A stretch of DNA of 64,000 nucleotides from Schistosoma mansoni. Lineage: Eukaryota > Platyhelminthes > Trematoda > Strigeidida > Schistosomatidae. The notes beneath the pieces are model-generated. The model made no database searches, had not been told where the DNA came from, and was given only the letters and a program-made list of their open reading frames with translations. Position 1 is the first letter of the stretch; the number at the start of each line of letters is the position of its first letter. The stretch is from contig NW_017386124.1 in assembly GCF_000237925.1 (NCBI RefSeq), positions 88,631 through 152,630 on the forward strand, read 5' to 3'. The position numbers and the translations under genes were made by a program. Below, in pieces: positions 1-13,000 of this stretch.

Positions 1-52
1 AGGGAGAGTGGACTCTCCTCACTCTCAACCGTACCAGGGCATTTGGGGACAT
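1..52 (-). repeat. Family B repeat, 5'-end fragment cut by the window edge
   Basis: The first ~50 bases match the end of the copy at 51655-52167: same CTCTCC...CTCTC stretch, then CCGTACCAGGGCATTTGGGG. The rest of this copy lies left of the window. Orientation is set relative to the tailed copy at 1901-2435. Confidence 0.7.
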
Positions 53-650
53 TACTGATTGTTAAAAGTGTGAAAAACTTTCGAAAGTGTGGTTATTGGA
101 ACGTAAACGTTTGGACAGTAAATAACCACAAAGTAGTCGAAAAAATGATTGTGTAGGAAAATGGGTTCGTGTGTTGTGTGCGCGATCCCTATTATAATAC
201 TAGTAAAAGCCTGTACAATCATGCTCTTGGCGAAATTGAGAACCGAAAAATCATGAGAACTCCAAACTTAAGACAGATTCACTCAAATGGTACAGTTAGT
301 GTCATTCTACAGTTGACTAAGCTATAGATGACTTTATGTGATATTATGTCGTATGCACTAATCAATTGTCGAGTTATCAATGAATATTGAAGTGTTTTTG
401 TACTAACTGATAAGATGGTACAGTGTGTTTGCTCAAGCAAGTGACTTGTTACTTTATTTGTTCTACGTAGTACTGAGTGTATGAAAATAATCCGGAATTG
501 GTTTGTATTATGAATTCTCGTCAGTTGAACTATCATTAAACGGCTTTGTCCTGGTTTGATCTTGTAGACTTCATCAAATTTTCACCATATTAATGCTTTT
601 ACATGTCAAGAAAGTAGGTGAGGTTGTTTACACTGATATATCGTCGCATA
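53..650. other. Stretch without recognisable gene
   Basis: AT-rich sequence between the family B fragment and the first LINE. I looked for further upstream exons of the TMEM62-like gene here and did not see a convincing one. The open frames are short and match nothing I recognise. Confidence 0.5.
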
Positions 651-1385
651 TTACCACAAGAAGCACCATCACAAAGAATGGATCACTGTTGGTACACTGG
701 ATAAGATTGAAGAAAGGAGGAACAAGAAGGCAACAATCAATACCAGCCGAACAATAGCAGAAAAAACCAAGGCACAAGCCGAATACACAGAAGTAAACAA
801 GCAAGTGAAGAAGAGCATCCGAACCTACAAACGTAAATATGTGGAAGATTTAGCAATGACAGCGGAAAGGGCTGAAAAGGAAGGAAACATGAGACAACTG
901 TGTGACACAACAAAGAAACTCGCTGGAAATTACCGTAAACCAGAACGATCAGGGAGAAGCAAGGAAGCCAAGGTATTCACCAACATCGAAGTAGCACTCA
1001 CGGACCTCCCAGTCGATGTAGGCCCACCAACAATTGAATGGATCAGCGTGGCCATCAGACAAATCAAGAGCGGCAAAGCAGCGGGACTAGACAACATTTC
1101 AGCAGATGTAGCAGCAACTGCAAAGATACTCCACATTCTCTTCAGTAGGATTTGTGATGAATAACAAGTACCAACAGACTGAAAAGAAGGACTTCTGCTC
1201 AAAATGCCAAAGAAAGGTGATCTCAGCAAATGTGATAACTACAGGGGCATCACTCTTACCTCAGTACCAGGAAAAGTCTTCAACAGGGTATTGTTAAACA
1301 GAATCAGGGACTCCGTAGACGCTCAACTTCAAGATCAACAGGCTGGATTCTGTAAACATCGATCGTGTACTGACCAAATCGCAAC

Positions 1386-1895
1386 TGTTATGACTCGTAT
1401 AACAATCGTTATTGTATATGAAACGTGCAATGATACAGAAAAATACGTACGAGCAGTCTTGATTGCTATTCGGTCCTTTCTACCTGCCTAGCCCAGCCAG
1501 TTGAGTCCAGAACACAAATAACAGCCTCGGAAATATGAATCATTATTCACAAGCACACTGGGTTATATATACTAACCAAACAGACCCAATTATACCAAAA
1601 AATAGAAAAATAACATTTGTACAGTAATTGGCCAATGTGGCTGTAGCTAGGGGGAAAGTAATCAATAATAATAGTTCCAAGGTCAAAATAAAGGTTATGA
1701 TGAGAGGAACACGGAAACGATTAGGTCACTTATTTAACAACTATCCAATAGGGAATGGGCATATTGTATTTGTCCATAAATAGACATCAGATTTAGGTTA
1801 CTCATTTAACAACTATCCAATAGGAATAGGCGTATTACATTTGTCCATAAATGGACATCAGATTTATGATTCATAATTCGCCAGGGGATACAACA
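1386..1895. mobile_element. Solo LTR (510 bp) with 5-bp target duplication
   Basis: The segment starts TGTTATGAC and ends ATACAACA, giving the TGTT...AACA termini typical of LTRs. It is flanked by GCAAC at 1381-1385 and again at 1896-1900, a 5-bp target-site duplication. No gag or pol sequence is associated, so it is a solo LTR left by recombination. It contains a tandem duplication of ~72 bp (1721-1792 and 1793-1864). The superfamily (gypsy or BEL) cannot be told from the LTR alone. Confidence 0.8.
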
Positions 1896-1900
1896 GCAAC

Positions 1901-2435
1901 TCTGCCCCCAAATGCCCTGGTACGGCCGACAGTGGGGAGCGTCACCTCTCCCTCTCGAAATGCTCTCATATGGCCAGCCAATATATAGCCTCTGCCAGGA
2001 AAGTCCTACTCACTGCCTTCTCGTGGCGGGGGTGTTGTTTACGAAAGTGAGGGGACGATAAGCGAATGTCCGGCGCTTTAACCGGATTGGTGGACATGGA
2101 GAGTCCACCTTGAGGAGTTGGAAAACCCTGATTCCAAACCAATGGTGCACATGGGCTCCATTATCCTGAGGGAACAAATGGCGTACGAATCAACCGTTGA
2201 TCACCGGCTACCATGGGACTGCATCTCCTCACGATGCTCCACTGCCTTGTGTATCAGACCTTCAGGTCAAAGGCTCAGGGTGTGGTCCCCTAAGAAAACC
2301 GCCTGCTTCAGTCTGGGCACCTGGGTAGTATCACAGCCCTCACACAAATCAAATGAGATTTGTGAGGTGCATATTTATCTGGTGCTTCCTTGTACCAATA
2401 TTTATGTGTTTAAATGAAAATAAAAATAAATAAAA
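1901..2435 (+). mobile_element. Family B SINE-like element, full copy inside the LINE
   Basis: About 535 bp, starting at the TGCCCCCAAATGCCCTGG region and ending in an A-rich (TAAA)n-type tail. The 10-bp direct repeat AAATCGCAAC at 1376-1385 and 2436-2445 is its target-site duplication, later split from the element by the solo LTR. Removing both insertions rejoins the LINE frame as TDQIATLRIIVEQSIEW. Other copies: 37498-38012, 51655-52167, 60236-60750 (minus) and 61912-62375 (plus). An A-rich tail plus ~10-bp duplication is the mark of LINE-driven insertion. It may be a SINE or a LINE 3' end; I see no tRNA promoter boxes. Confidence 0.8.
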
Positions 2436-3931
2436 AAATCGCAACCCTACGGATCATTGTGGAACAATCAATCGAATGGAATCCATCACTCTACATCAAC
2501 TTCATTGACTACGAGAAAGCATTTGATATTGGGGACAGGACAACACTATAGAGGCTTCTTCGACACTATGGCGTGCCAGAGAAGATAGTCAATATCATAC
2601 GGAATTCCTATGATGGATTAAACTGCAAGATTGTGCATGGATAACAACTCACTGACTCGTTTGAGGTAAAGACCGGTGTCACGCAAGGCTGCTTACTCTC
2701 ACCCTTTCTCTTTCTCCTGGTGATCGACTGGGTCATGAAGACGTCAGCATGTGAAGGGAAGCACGGGATACAATGGACAGGTAGAATGCAGCTGGATGAT
2801 TTAGACTTCGAAGATGATCTAGTTCTTCTGTCACACACGCAACAACAAATGCAAGAGAAGACGACCAGTGTAACTGCAGTAGGTCTTAATATACACAAAG
2901 GAAAAAGAAAGATTCTCCTATACAACATAGCATGCACCAATCGAATTACACTTGACGGAGAAGCTCTGGAGGATTTGAAAACCTTTACATATCTGGGAAG
3001 CATCATTGATGAACACGGTGGATCAGATGCAGATGTGAGGGCGAGGATCGGCAAAGCAAGAGCAGCATATTTACAACTGAAGAACATTCGGAACTCAAAA
3101 CAATTGTCAACCAACACCAAGATCAGAATTTTCAATACACATGTGAAGACAGTTCTACTGTATGGCGCGGAAATATGGAAAACTACGAAATTCATCATCC
3201 AGAAGATACAGGTGTTTATTAACAGTTGTCTACGCAAGATACTTCGAATCTGTTGACCAGACACTATCCACAACAACCTACTGCGGGAGAGAACAAACCG
3301 GGTTCCAGCAGAGGAAAAAATCAGGAAGAAGAGCTGGAAGTGGCTAGGACACACATTGAGGAAAGCAGCCAACTGCGTCACGAGGCAAGCCCTCACATGG
3401 AATCCTGAATGCCAAAGGAGAAGAGGAAGAATAAAAAACACATTACGCTCAGGACAGTGTGGGTTAGAGAATGCTGGTCAGCGGCCTATGCTCCATTGTG
3501 AGTAACAGGTATAAGTAAGTAATATTGCTTATATGTCTTATCTGGACGACTAACCCTTCATACTGTGAGTTGTGGAGATCTTATTGAGATGGACAGAGTC
3601 GTTGAAGTCGACCAAGTTCAGTTTTTGCAAATAAATGTATTATAGATAGTTGTAAATTGTTTTCCTAGAATTCTAATTTGACCATTAATAATGTGTAGCA
3701 ATACTGTTTTCTTTGAAATACCACATATATCGTGATTATTCCAAATAGTACAATATTCAGTATACTAGTGATCATTATTTTAGCACCAAGACATTGAAAT
3801 ATTTTTAAACAGACCTTGTTATGTTAACAACGGATATTCTGTTGCGCAATTTGGCTACTTGGCTACTGTAGACTATTCAACTTAGCTTACCTTTTGTCTG
3901 AATTTTACTTTTACCTCATATTTATTTTAAG

Positions 3932-4045
3932 GATGCCAACAATAATCAGCGTACAGTTGTTCAGTCGTTCAGTCTTCGAAATCGTGCTGTTTATCCTATT
4001 GGGTTGGTGTCGAAATTTTTGGTTGCCAATAGTTTGTCAGTTCTT
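3932..4045 (+). CDS. TMEM62: TMEM62-like gene, exon a
   Basis: 38 codons in phase 0 between TTTTAAG and GTAAGT. It encodes [17 protein letters not shown] and then ...[13 protein letters not shown], matching the end of the lumenal domain and entry to the first membrane helix in TMEM62 proteins. This is the first exon I can support; the gene is 5'-incomplete. Confidence 0.75.
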
Positions 4046-7000
4046 GTAAGTTTATGATGAATTCTATTTACCAGTAAAACAAATTGATCCTTGTTATATT
4101 CGAGAAGTCTTAGGAACTTTAATATGTGAAATGAAATGTGACTTCCATATATACTGTATACTTCACGAAGCAATAACAGTCAACATTCTGAAGTAGATAC
4201 AAACCCACTTAGTTTCGCTCAATGAGAAGACACTCGAAGAGTATTGATTTGTAGTTTGGGGAACTGGCGAAATATATTTCTAAAGCGCTCATCAACTTTT
4301 CCTCTTTACGAGACTTCTTTTCAGACAGTAGTGACCTTAAATGGTCGAAAGAAACAGCTTCATATCATAATTATTGGTGGCCGTTAAAACTTATTCAAGC
4401 CACTAGCAACAATAAGCTTCTTGTCGGTGAGGCGATATTTAAGATTCGTGACAACCTAAATAGTAATTTCGTTGGATACCTTGAATTCTAGATGAGGCAT
4501 TCTGAAGATGTTTTAACTATTCCTTGACTTAAATAACTTGGACTGTGTTGTACTCCTTGGTTGGTGGCTAATCAGTTCCTTCAATGGCACGAAAAATCGA
4601 GAAATTTTCAATAGAATTGTTCAGGGTTTCGGATTGTTGTTCAATATTATCTTGGTTAGTCTTTAATACCATTAATTCTACCTGATATTGTCAAGAATTT
4701 TTTCGCATGAATATTGTTAATTCTATCGAAGTGTTCAACTGCTACGTTTGAAGAGATTACGATATCACCTGAAATCGGCGAATGGAACGAAGGATCAGCA
4801 ACACAACAACAAAACAACCTAAACTATTTACTGCAACTCAGCACTGCCAACTAGAAGGAGAAGACCAGATTCAGTTGAGTAAAAGGTGAATTCCACAAGC
4901 AGTCGGAGACAGGAACGAACACGCACACAACTCAAGCGTATGTGTGCAGTATAAAAGTGTCCTCGATAAACATCACAAAATAGCGTATTAAGAAAACAAA
5001 CCAATTACATTTCAGGTCCTTCCAAGTGGGAAATACAAAATTAAAATAAAAGTGGGCGCTTGTGACACGAAAATAAGAAATCCAAATTTTCAAAATAAAT
5101 TACGAAAATAAGATGTTTAAAAAGTGATTTTTGGGGATCTCGCATCCCCAGCATCAACTATGCAACTGAGATACGCTTGAAATCAAGAATCAAAACAACA
5201 ATTTGTCTAAAGAGCGTTCCTCAACTCAGTCATCTATGGTGATAAACGCGTCTGTAAAGAAAATGGCTCCGATGTGGTAAATGACATCCGATCGCTTTGT
5301 CTGAAGTCAATAATGACTATCAAAAATAAAAAAACAGATACTAAGAGTTCACAAGTATGGTAGATTGTGGTGGGATATTTTCGAGATAATCCCTATGCTT
5401 CACATAACACGTTACTAGATAATTCCCGACAGCGTATGAATTTCAGGAAACAGCACGAAGCAATGACTTGATTTTATTATTGTACAAATCATAAGGATTT
5501 CGCCTCATAGTAAAGTAATAAGGCCGGTCACTGGGTATCTAATACAGCGTATAAGAAATTGAAAAAAAATCTTTAGTTTTCAGTCAGCGGTTCGAACAGA
5601 TCATTTCTGATTAGTTTGATTGTTCATTCATCACAGTTAATTGAAATGGAACAGAGAATCGTCTACTAACATAAAAGTTGTTATCTTTATCATTTCATAA
5701 ATGGTATATACTTATCTGTTCATAGTATATCATACTATCTGTAAAGTTACATTTTGCTAAGCTTATTTGGTTTAAATATCTTGCATCATTATGTTATGAT
5801 TAATGATAGATAATGTTTATGATCACTTGTTCGGTGGATTCACAGATTGCTTTATCTTCACTAGTTTTGCGCGTTTCGACTGATAATCTACATTCCAAAA
5901 CAGTTGGCTGAAGTCGTTTGCTTTGTGTTGAACTTTTCAATAAGATAGATGGTTGATTTTTTTGTGGTTTTGTGATGAACTCTTATTACGACTCAGCCAC
6001 TCTTATTGCTTAGTATTCTTGGGTATTGTTTCATCCAAGTCCCCAAACCAGAGCACGGTGAAACTGGAATGTAATTATATTTCAAATAGACAAGGTCGAA
6101 TGGAAGTAGGAATCACAATAAGGAAAATGTTAGTGTATTTATAAATTTTACGCAAGAATATTTGACGAGACTATAATTAATGGATGAACCAATCAGGCAT
6201 AACATAATGGGTCTTGGATTTTGGCGCAAAATGCATTCATCCACTTACCAAATAGTGTTTTGGCATTTAAGCTGATGTCAGTTCGTGACGAAAACGCAAA
6301 TCTAATTCCTAACCCTAGCCATCAACTGTAAATCATAATTCTTGTTCCTCACACTAGTTTATGACTCTCATTTAGTTCTAGTTAGTAGGTGGACATTCTC
6401 GAGGTCGCTCAAAGATCGTCCATAATTTACAACCTCATCGAATATTCTAGAGTTTTCTCTAAGTATCCACTAGTGTCAGGAAATGGTCAATCAGTGTGCC
6501 TCAACACAATCGTGCACAGAACGTGCCTTAATCCAATCTATATCCCACTAACAGGTTTCATAATGGAAACATTCAAGCTAGTATTTAACAAGTACTTTTT
6601 TGAATTTATAAATTTTTCTCTTGTTTTGTGTGACGGAAACAGTTTGAAACAATTTATATCATTTTTACTATTGTGTACAACACAGTGCTAAACTGCTTCT
6701 TTTAATACTAAAAACTGAAGAATCTGAATTTTAGCCGCCATATCTAAAGGAGTCATACACTCCTCATCGATAACATTTAATGTCTCAGTTGATATTTAAA
6801 TACTATTCATCCAGTGTGTTAAGATTCGGTGTTTTCAGTTTACTAAGTTCTTGTACTTACTTACTTACTTATTTACTTAAGCCTGTTACCCCTCGTCGAG
6901 GAACATAGGCCGCACACCAGTATTCTCCATCTAACCCTGTTCTGGGCAATCCATTCCAGTTTCTATTCATCCTTTTCGTATCTGCTTCTATTTCCCGGCG

Positions 7001-10000
7001 TAATGTGTTCTTTGGCCTTCCTCTTTTTCGCTTCCCTTCCGGATTCCAAGTTAGGGATTGCCTTGTAATGCACATTTATGATTTCTTTAATGTATGTCCG
7101 ACCCACTTCCAACAATTTTCCCTAATTTCTTCAGCTGGAAGCTGGTTTGTCCTCTCCCATAAAACGCTGTTGCTGATAGTATCCGGCCAATGGATGTTGA
7201 GTATTTTGCGTAGACAACTGTTTATAAATACTTGTACCTTCCTAATGATGGTCGTAGTAGTTCTCCACGTTTCAGCTCCGTGCAGTAGGACTGTCTCGAC
7301 GTTCGTATTGAAGATTCTGACTTTGAAATTAGTTGACAGTTGTTTTGAGTTCCATATGTCCTTCAATTGTAGAAATACTGCCCTTGTTTTGCCAATCCTC
7401 GCCTTCACATCTGCATCCGACCCCCCTTGTTTATCAACGATGCTTCCCAGGTACGTGAATGTTTCCACCTCTTCCAGAGTTTCGCCTTCAAGTGTGATTG
7501 GGTTGGTGTTCTCCATGTTGTATTTGGGGATCTTGCTTTTTCCTTTGTGAATGTGGAGGCCTATCGATGCAGAGACTGCTGCTACATTTGCTGTATTCAT
7601 CTGCATTTGTTCGTGTGTATGGGATAGGAGGGCTAGGTCATCTGCGAAGTCCAAATCATCTAATTGATCCTGAGAAGTCCATTGTATTCCGTATTTCCTT
7701 TCAGATGTCGAAGTCTTCATAATCCAGTCAATCACCAGAAGGAAGAGGAATGGGGAGGGTAGACAGCCTTGTCTGACTCCGGTCCCAAGTTCTTATACAC
7801 CACATAGCTAACATTTCGTAGGTTTGAATCTCATTGTTCAAGTGGCTTGATATAAAATGAACTTTATTTTGTCTTTTGTTCTATTCATTATTATTTGTTT
7901 ATTAACATTTGAAATAAATAAACCACAGTTTTTATTGTTTTTTGTAGACAACAATTAAACACTTTAGTGTTCATTAAAGTTTTCCAGTTTATTACAAAAG
8001 TCTCTTTATGTAAACTTTGTCTATTTAGATTATTTTCAAATCTCTACTTATTTTCGGAACTTTTATGTTGTGTGATTTTGACAAAGCATACAAAATTTAC
8101 CTACTAATAAATATTCGTATATTAAGTAGTCAGTCAGTCAGTCACAACGTAGAACTTGGTATGTACGAACATCAGTTCGAGTTGTCATGCCACATTAGCA
8201 CAGAGAAACAATTGTCGATTCAAATCCCTTAGTGGTAGAAATAATAAGAGTATAAGCAATAGTCCGAAAGATTAGGGTTTGAAAATGTTATTGAAAGAGT
8301 ATAATCCAGTGAAATAAATTTGGAAAGGAAAAAGGATAGGGACATCAAGAATTCAGAAGATCAGAATTCGGCAGAATATGAAAAGTGGATGCACCTTTGC
8401 CATTGCAAAAGATTTTGAGCCATGGCATTCAAGGTCTCTAACCGTCGGTTGCTATCATTTCGCGAATCTCAACCAGGTAGTCTACACCTACCAACATGAC
8501 TCAGTTCAATTGTTAGTGACTTCATGGATTTGTGCCACGTTTTAGTCTGGCCGCCCCTAGCTNNNNNNNNNNNNNNNNNNNNNNNNNNNNNNNNNNNNNN
8601 NNNNNNNNNNNNNNNNNNNNNNNNNNNNNNNNNNNNNNNNNNNNNNNNNNNNNNNNNNNNNNNNNNNNNNNNNNNNNNNNNNNNNNNNNNNNNNNNNNNN
8701 NNNNNNNNNNNNNNNNNNNNNNNNNNNNNNNNNNNNNNNNNNNNNNNNNNNNNNNNNNNNNNGGGCGGCCAGACTAAAACGTGGCACAAATCCATGAAGT
8801 CACTAACAATTGAACTGAGTCATGTTGGTAGGTGTAGACTACCTGGTTGAGATTCGCGAAATGATAGCAACCGACGGTTAGAGACCTTGAATGCCATGGC
8901 TCAAAATCTTTTGCAATGGCAAAGGTGCATCCACTTTTCATATTCTGCCGAATTCTGATCTTCTGAATTCTTGATGTCCCTATCCTTTTTCCTTTCCAAA
9001 TTTATTTCACTGGATTATACTCTTTCAATAACATTTTCAAACCCTAATCTTTCGGACTATTGCTTATACTCTTATTATTTCTACCACTAAGGGATTTGAA
9101 TCGACAATTGTTTCTCTGTGCTAATGTGGTATGACAACTCGAAATGATGTTCGTACGTACGAAATTCTATGTTATGACTTACTCATAGAGATCTTGCCAA
9201 GCACTGATTCAACCGACCTCCTGATCTGGTTTCAACTGCAATCTTAAGTCCAATAATGATAATGTTTGGTAGTTCAGATAAGTTAACTTGTGCGTTTTTG
9301 TACTTCGTAAACAGTAAGTGATCGACTGCTTTTAGTATGTCTAATACTGCAGACTAACCAAGCCATCAGTTCATGAGGATACCAATGATGACTCTAAATC
9401 GTGTGTAAAGATGTAGATTTCCAAGCTTGTAGCTCTCGGAACAGTTTCAATATATGGTCGAATACCTCAGGCGAGATAACTTAGGGTTCAGTCCCACTAC
9501 TGAAGTTTGTTCTGATCTTTTATCTTTCCACCTGTATCATTCCACGTCTCACATTCTTTGATCGCATTTGTTCGTTTGGAACTGTTCCTTGTGTATAGTT
9601 TTCCATTGTAGCTGTGATTGTTTCATCTTGTCGATTTCCCCTCTCGTTTTATTGTGGTAACTGAAATATGTTTTTACCTATACTAGGTCGTAAGTTCCCT
9701 TTATCTGATTCACTTGTTACGTATTCGTTGAATTGTCCAGATTTTACAGTACAAACAAAAAAAACGAGCATATCTTTAAAGAAGTGCAGAGTGAATATAA
9801 AGTATACTTTCTATTATTTTTTTTAGCTTTCTGCACTTTATTATACTTTATGGATAACAATATTCACGTTTGTGGTATCACCGATTTTAATTCGTCGTCC
9901 AAACTTACGTAAGTTTGTATTTGTAGTTAATGAGTACATGGTAATGAAACACCACAAACACTCTTCAAACTTGTGAAAATGCATGCTCAAGTCTACTTCT

Positions 10001-13000
10001 TGTATCGCTTATTGAAATAATCAATTTTTAGACATTAATGTAAAAACTTAAACACCACTCCACGTGTTTTGACTTAAACAGTTGTATGATATCCCCAATT
10101 TTCAGATACAATCGTTTGATTTAAGCCAGGTTATATTTGTTGGGTTACTAATCTCAATTAACCTAATAATATAAATGATTATGTTTTTTTATTTTACGAT
10201 TCCATATAAATTTCTTCATCACTCAACACTTCACCCGTAGCTCCTTCGGGGGCTACTGCCGGTCCCAAGTCCGGGTAAAGGAGGAGGGTTGGGCATGGGG
10301 TTAGCGACTCGATCCCGTAGAAAATCATCCCGCTAAAAAAACGCTAACCAGAAAAAATAAATTTCTTATTTTATCTGTTTTAATTAATTGATAAATCGCC
10401 AAAGAGTTTAGAGTGTTTTTGATCTCTTGAGAACACCATATTTTTGTCATCGATTTCAGTTAAAAAACCCATTTCTTTTTATGTGTTCTATTGACTGTCG
10501 ATCAATATTGAAACATTAGACTTCGTACTGACGGAGTAATGAATTGTCTCCGAAAATCAAATTTTTATAGGTGTCAGTTTGTATCTCCCTTACCTTTTGA
10601 TTAACCGAAAATTATTTCTAATCGTCCAATGGAGAGCATGCTTCCAGATAAATAAAAACTCTTGGTTTCAATGGTGCAGCGGTTCAAAATTCTCATTATC
10701 GCTGTCGTGTTTCACATATCCATATCGAACAGCGAGGCGCAGAAAATATTTTGGCAGGTGTTTGTCGGCGTTGTATTTCCAAGTGATGAATAGTTAGTTC
10801 GACAATTAACAGATTATGGGAATCAAACTTCCTGTCATTTCGTTATTTGGGTTAGTGATTGTTATGAGAACGATTTTTACTATAAACATGTATGCTGGAC
10901 GCGTAGGCATCGTCAGCGACCGACGACATCATCAGCACGAAATTATGTTTATTCAAATATCCTGTTTGTAATAAATTAGGCGCGCTACTGGTTGTCGATG
11001 TTGGTCCCTCACCCATGTTCCTGTGATAGATGGATTTTTCACCGTAATTAAATCATGAATAACTCATAAGCATGGTATACTACGCGTTGTTCATGAGCGC
11101 AGCCCGTATTCCCTTCATGTGACGGTGGATCAAATAGAGTGAATTCGCCCTTAACTGCTGTCGGGAGCTGCAGCCATTGTAATAATCGATTTCGTTAGTA
11201 AAACGAAAATCCAATCATTGAACAGATCGTCTTAAGTATGCGCTTCCATATGTTTGAGCAGACACAACTTCTAGGTTTGTTTAATTGTTTTCACATTGTC
11301 TAATTAATAGGTAGTTTCGAAACATTCATAGCATACATTGTCCAGCTGGGAAGCGAAACAGCGACACAGATACGACTTGGATTACAAGGAGAACGTAAAA
11401 CGGCTCTCTATATAGCCACTGTACTCAATGATTTACCAGTCTTCCACTGCTGTTATTGCTGTGGAGATCCAAAATATTCTTGGAGTAAATCCAGAGGGGC
11501 CCTGAAAACACTGGAAAACATTTTGTGCAGTCAGCGTTGTATAGAAGTTTTTGAGGAACATCAGGAAAGTGAATGAGTCGTGTCTTATTTGTGACTGGAT
11601 GATTACCTATCACTCTGCAATATTTAAGTTCTATAACGTATCAAAGTATTTTGACTAGGCAGTAAAATTTTTACTCTACACTGTTAGGTCAGCCCATATG
11701 GGAAAAATCAACGATGTTTACTTTGTGACGAACACTGGTCAACTACAAAATAACCCAGACTTAGGGTTTCTCTTATTCACTTATTCTAAGTGATACCGTA
11801 GTCCTAATGTAAAATAATGGTATCTACGTCTGTAAACTGGGTTCATGTGACTAAGATTGTCACCCGTTTTCATTATTCACCTGACATTGATTGTAACATA
11901 ATGGTAACTGGGTGGCAGAACCTGTGTTACGAAAATTAATACTCTGGACTAAAATATTATAGATTTTAGATAGATTTCATGGTGTTTTCCTATTGCAAAT
12001 CAATGTCACACCATTGCAATCTAAAATTCAATCGTTGATTAGTTTGTGCTTGAAAACAGGTGAAAAGATCCATTTACTGTGGTCTTATTTTGCTGATGGC
12101 TACCTAATATACCTATTGATGATTTCATCTCAACGTGTACAAGATTTTTCGTGCGCTGTACTTCGATTATTTCCGATATTTTTGTGACTTCTTAATATGC
12201 TCATAACACTTAGACAAATAATATTGAGATTTTACGATTAAAAAATGGATTTCTTGAAAACCATAATGTTATCATTTACAGTGTTGTCGAGAGTAATTTT
12301 CAGCATAGACTGATATCAGTTGGAATCATGAACAACAGCAAACAGTCATTTTGCTTCAATATGAGGTTTTTCTTTATTTTACGCCTATAAATGTTTATGG
12401 GATTGAACTCGTGGTCGTCACAACTAGGCTAATAGCTTTGGACCGACATCTGTTTATGACGAAATGCACTAACATTATATTTAGAAAGTAATCATATAGA
12501 ACTCATTAAAATTAATGGTTCCTGTATTTTGATAAGTAATTTGCAATATTGGTGTAAGGTAATTTAATCAGATTGATGTAGAATCCACTGTCTATTTAAA
12601 AGTGTTGCAACTTTTTGTATTATTTCGAAAATTTGAACTAACTATGTATAAATAGAATGATAAATAACATTGTGATGTATCTTAGTATTTTCTTTGAGTT
12701 TGTGAAGGAAGCCATATTTCGATAATGTAATAAGAAGACGAATATTATCAGAACTATATGATGATATATTAGCGCAATACATTTCGAACAATCTGATCAC
12801 ACATATACTTGTTAAGAATATTTATATATAAAAATGAGAGGTCAACTAGACTGGAAATGGGAGGTAAGAGTAGATAAGGACAATAATAATAATAAAAATA
12901 ATGAGAAAACAATTTAAAGCCTAATCACTCTGGATAATAAGCTAATAGTACCAAGGTAGGTTTAAAGAGAGAACAAACTGTTTTTGAATATACAAAGGGG

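Larger units (their letters stand above)
655..3525 (+). mobile_element. 5'-truncated RTE-like LINE, interrupted by nested insertions
   Basis: Degenerate reverse-transcriptase ORF of a non-LTR retrotransposon. Reading from about 660, the conceptual protein shows a basic region (KKSIRTYKRKYVEDLA), the palm-preceding motif IRQIKSGKAAGLDNI (about 1055-1100), DNYRGITLTSVPGKVFNRVL (about 1230-1290), then, beyond the insertions, LYINFIDYEKAFD (about 2490-2530), [19 protein letters not shown] (about 2675-2730) and the catalytic-type LDFEDDLVLL (about 2800-2830). The C-terminal part continues to about 3470 and a short (TAAG)n tail follows near 3510-3525. Several stops and frameshifts make it inactive. 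The order of motifs and the microsatellite tail fit the RTE clade (SR2-like in schistosomes); the clade name is inferred. A second copy lies on the minus strand at 6858-7790. Confidence 0.85.

Noticed and set aside
2608-3441. 277-codon minus-strand frame opposite the LINE
   Set aside because: It is antisense to the reverse-transcriptase frame of the RTE-like LINE; the plus strand carries the recognisable motifs. Same for 7005-7550 plus, opposite the minus-strand LINE.
5132-5150. TGGGGAT-ATCCCCA hairpin as a terminator
   Set aside because: This is animal nuclear DNA with no adjacent gene end; it more likely belongs to an LTR-like repeat.
8469-8850. Long open frames running through the N gap
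   Set aside because: They exist only because N codons carry no stops. The flanking residues are the LINE C-terminus read from both arms.
9830-9908. Alternative frame ([19 protein letters not shown]) in exon b
   Set aside because: Also open, but it does not join in phase with exons a and c and lacks the membrane helix expected at this place in TMEM62 proteins.
10579-10797. 72-codon frame as an extra TMEM62 exon
   Set aside because: Exons b and c join directly in phase (the split Leu), so no exon is needed between 9908 and 13220, and the peptide does not resemble the family.
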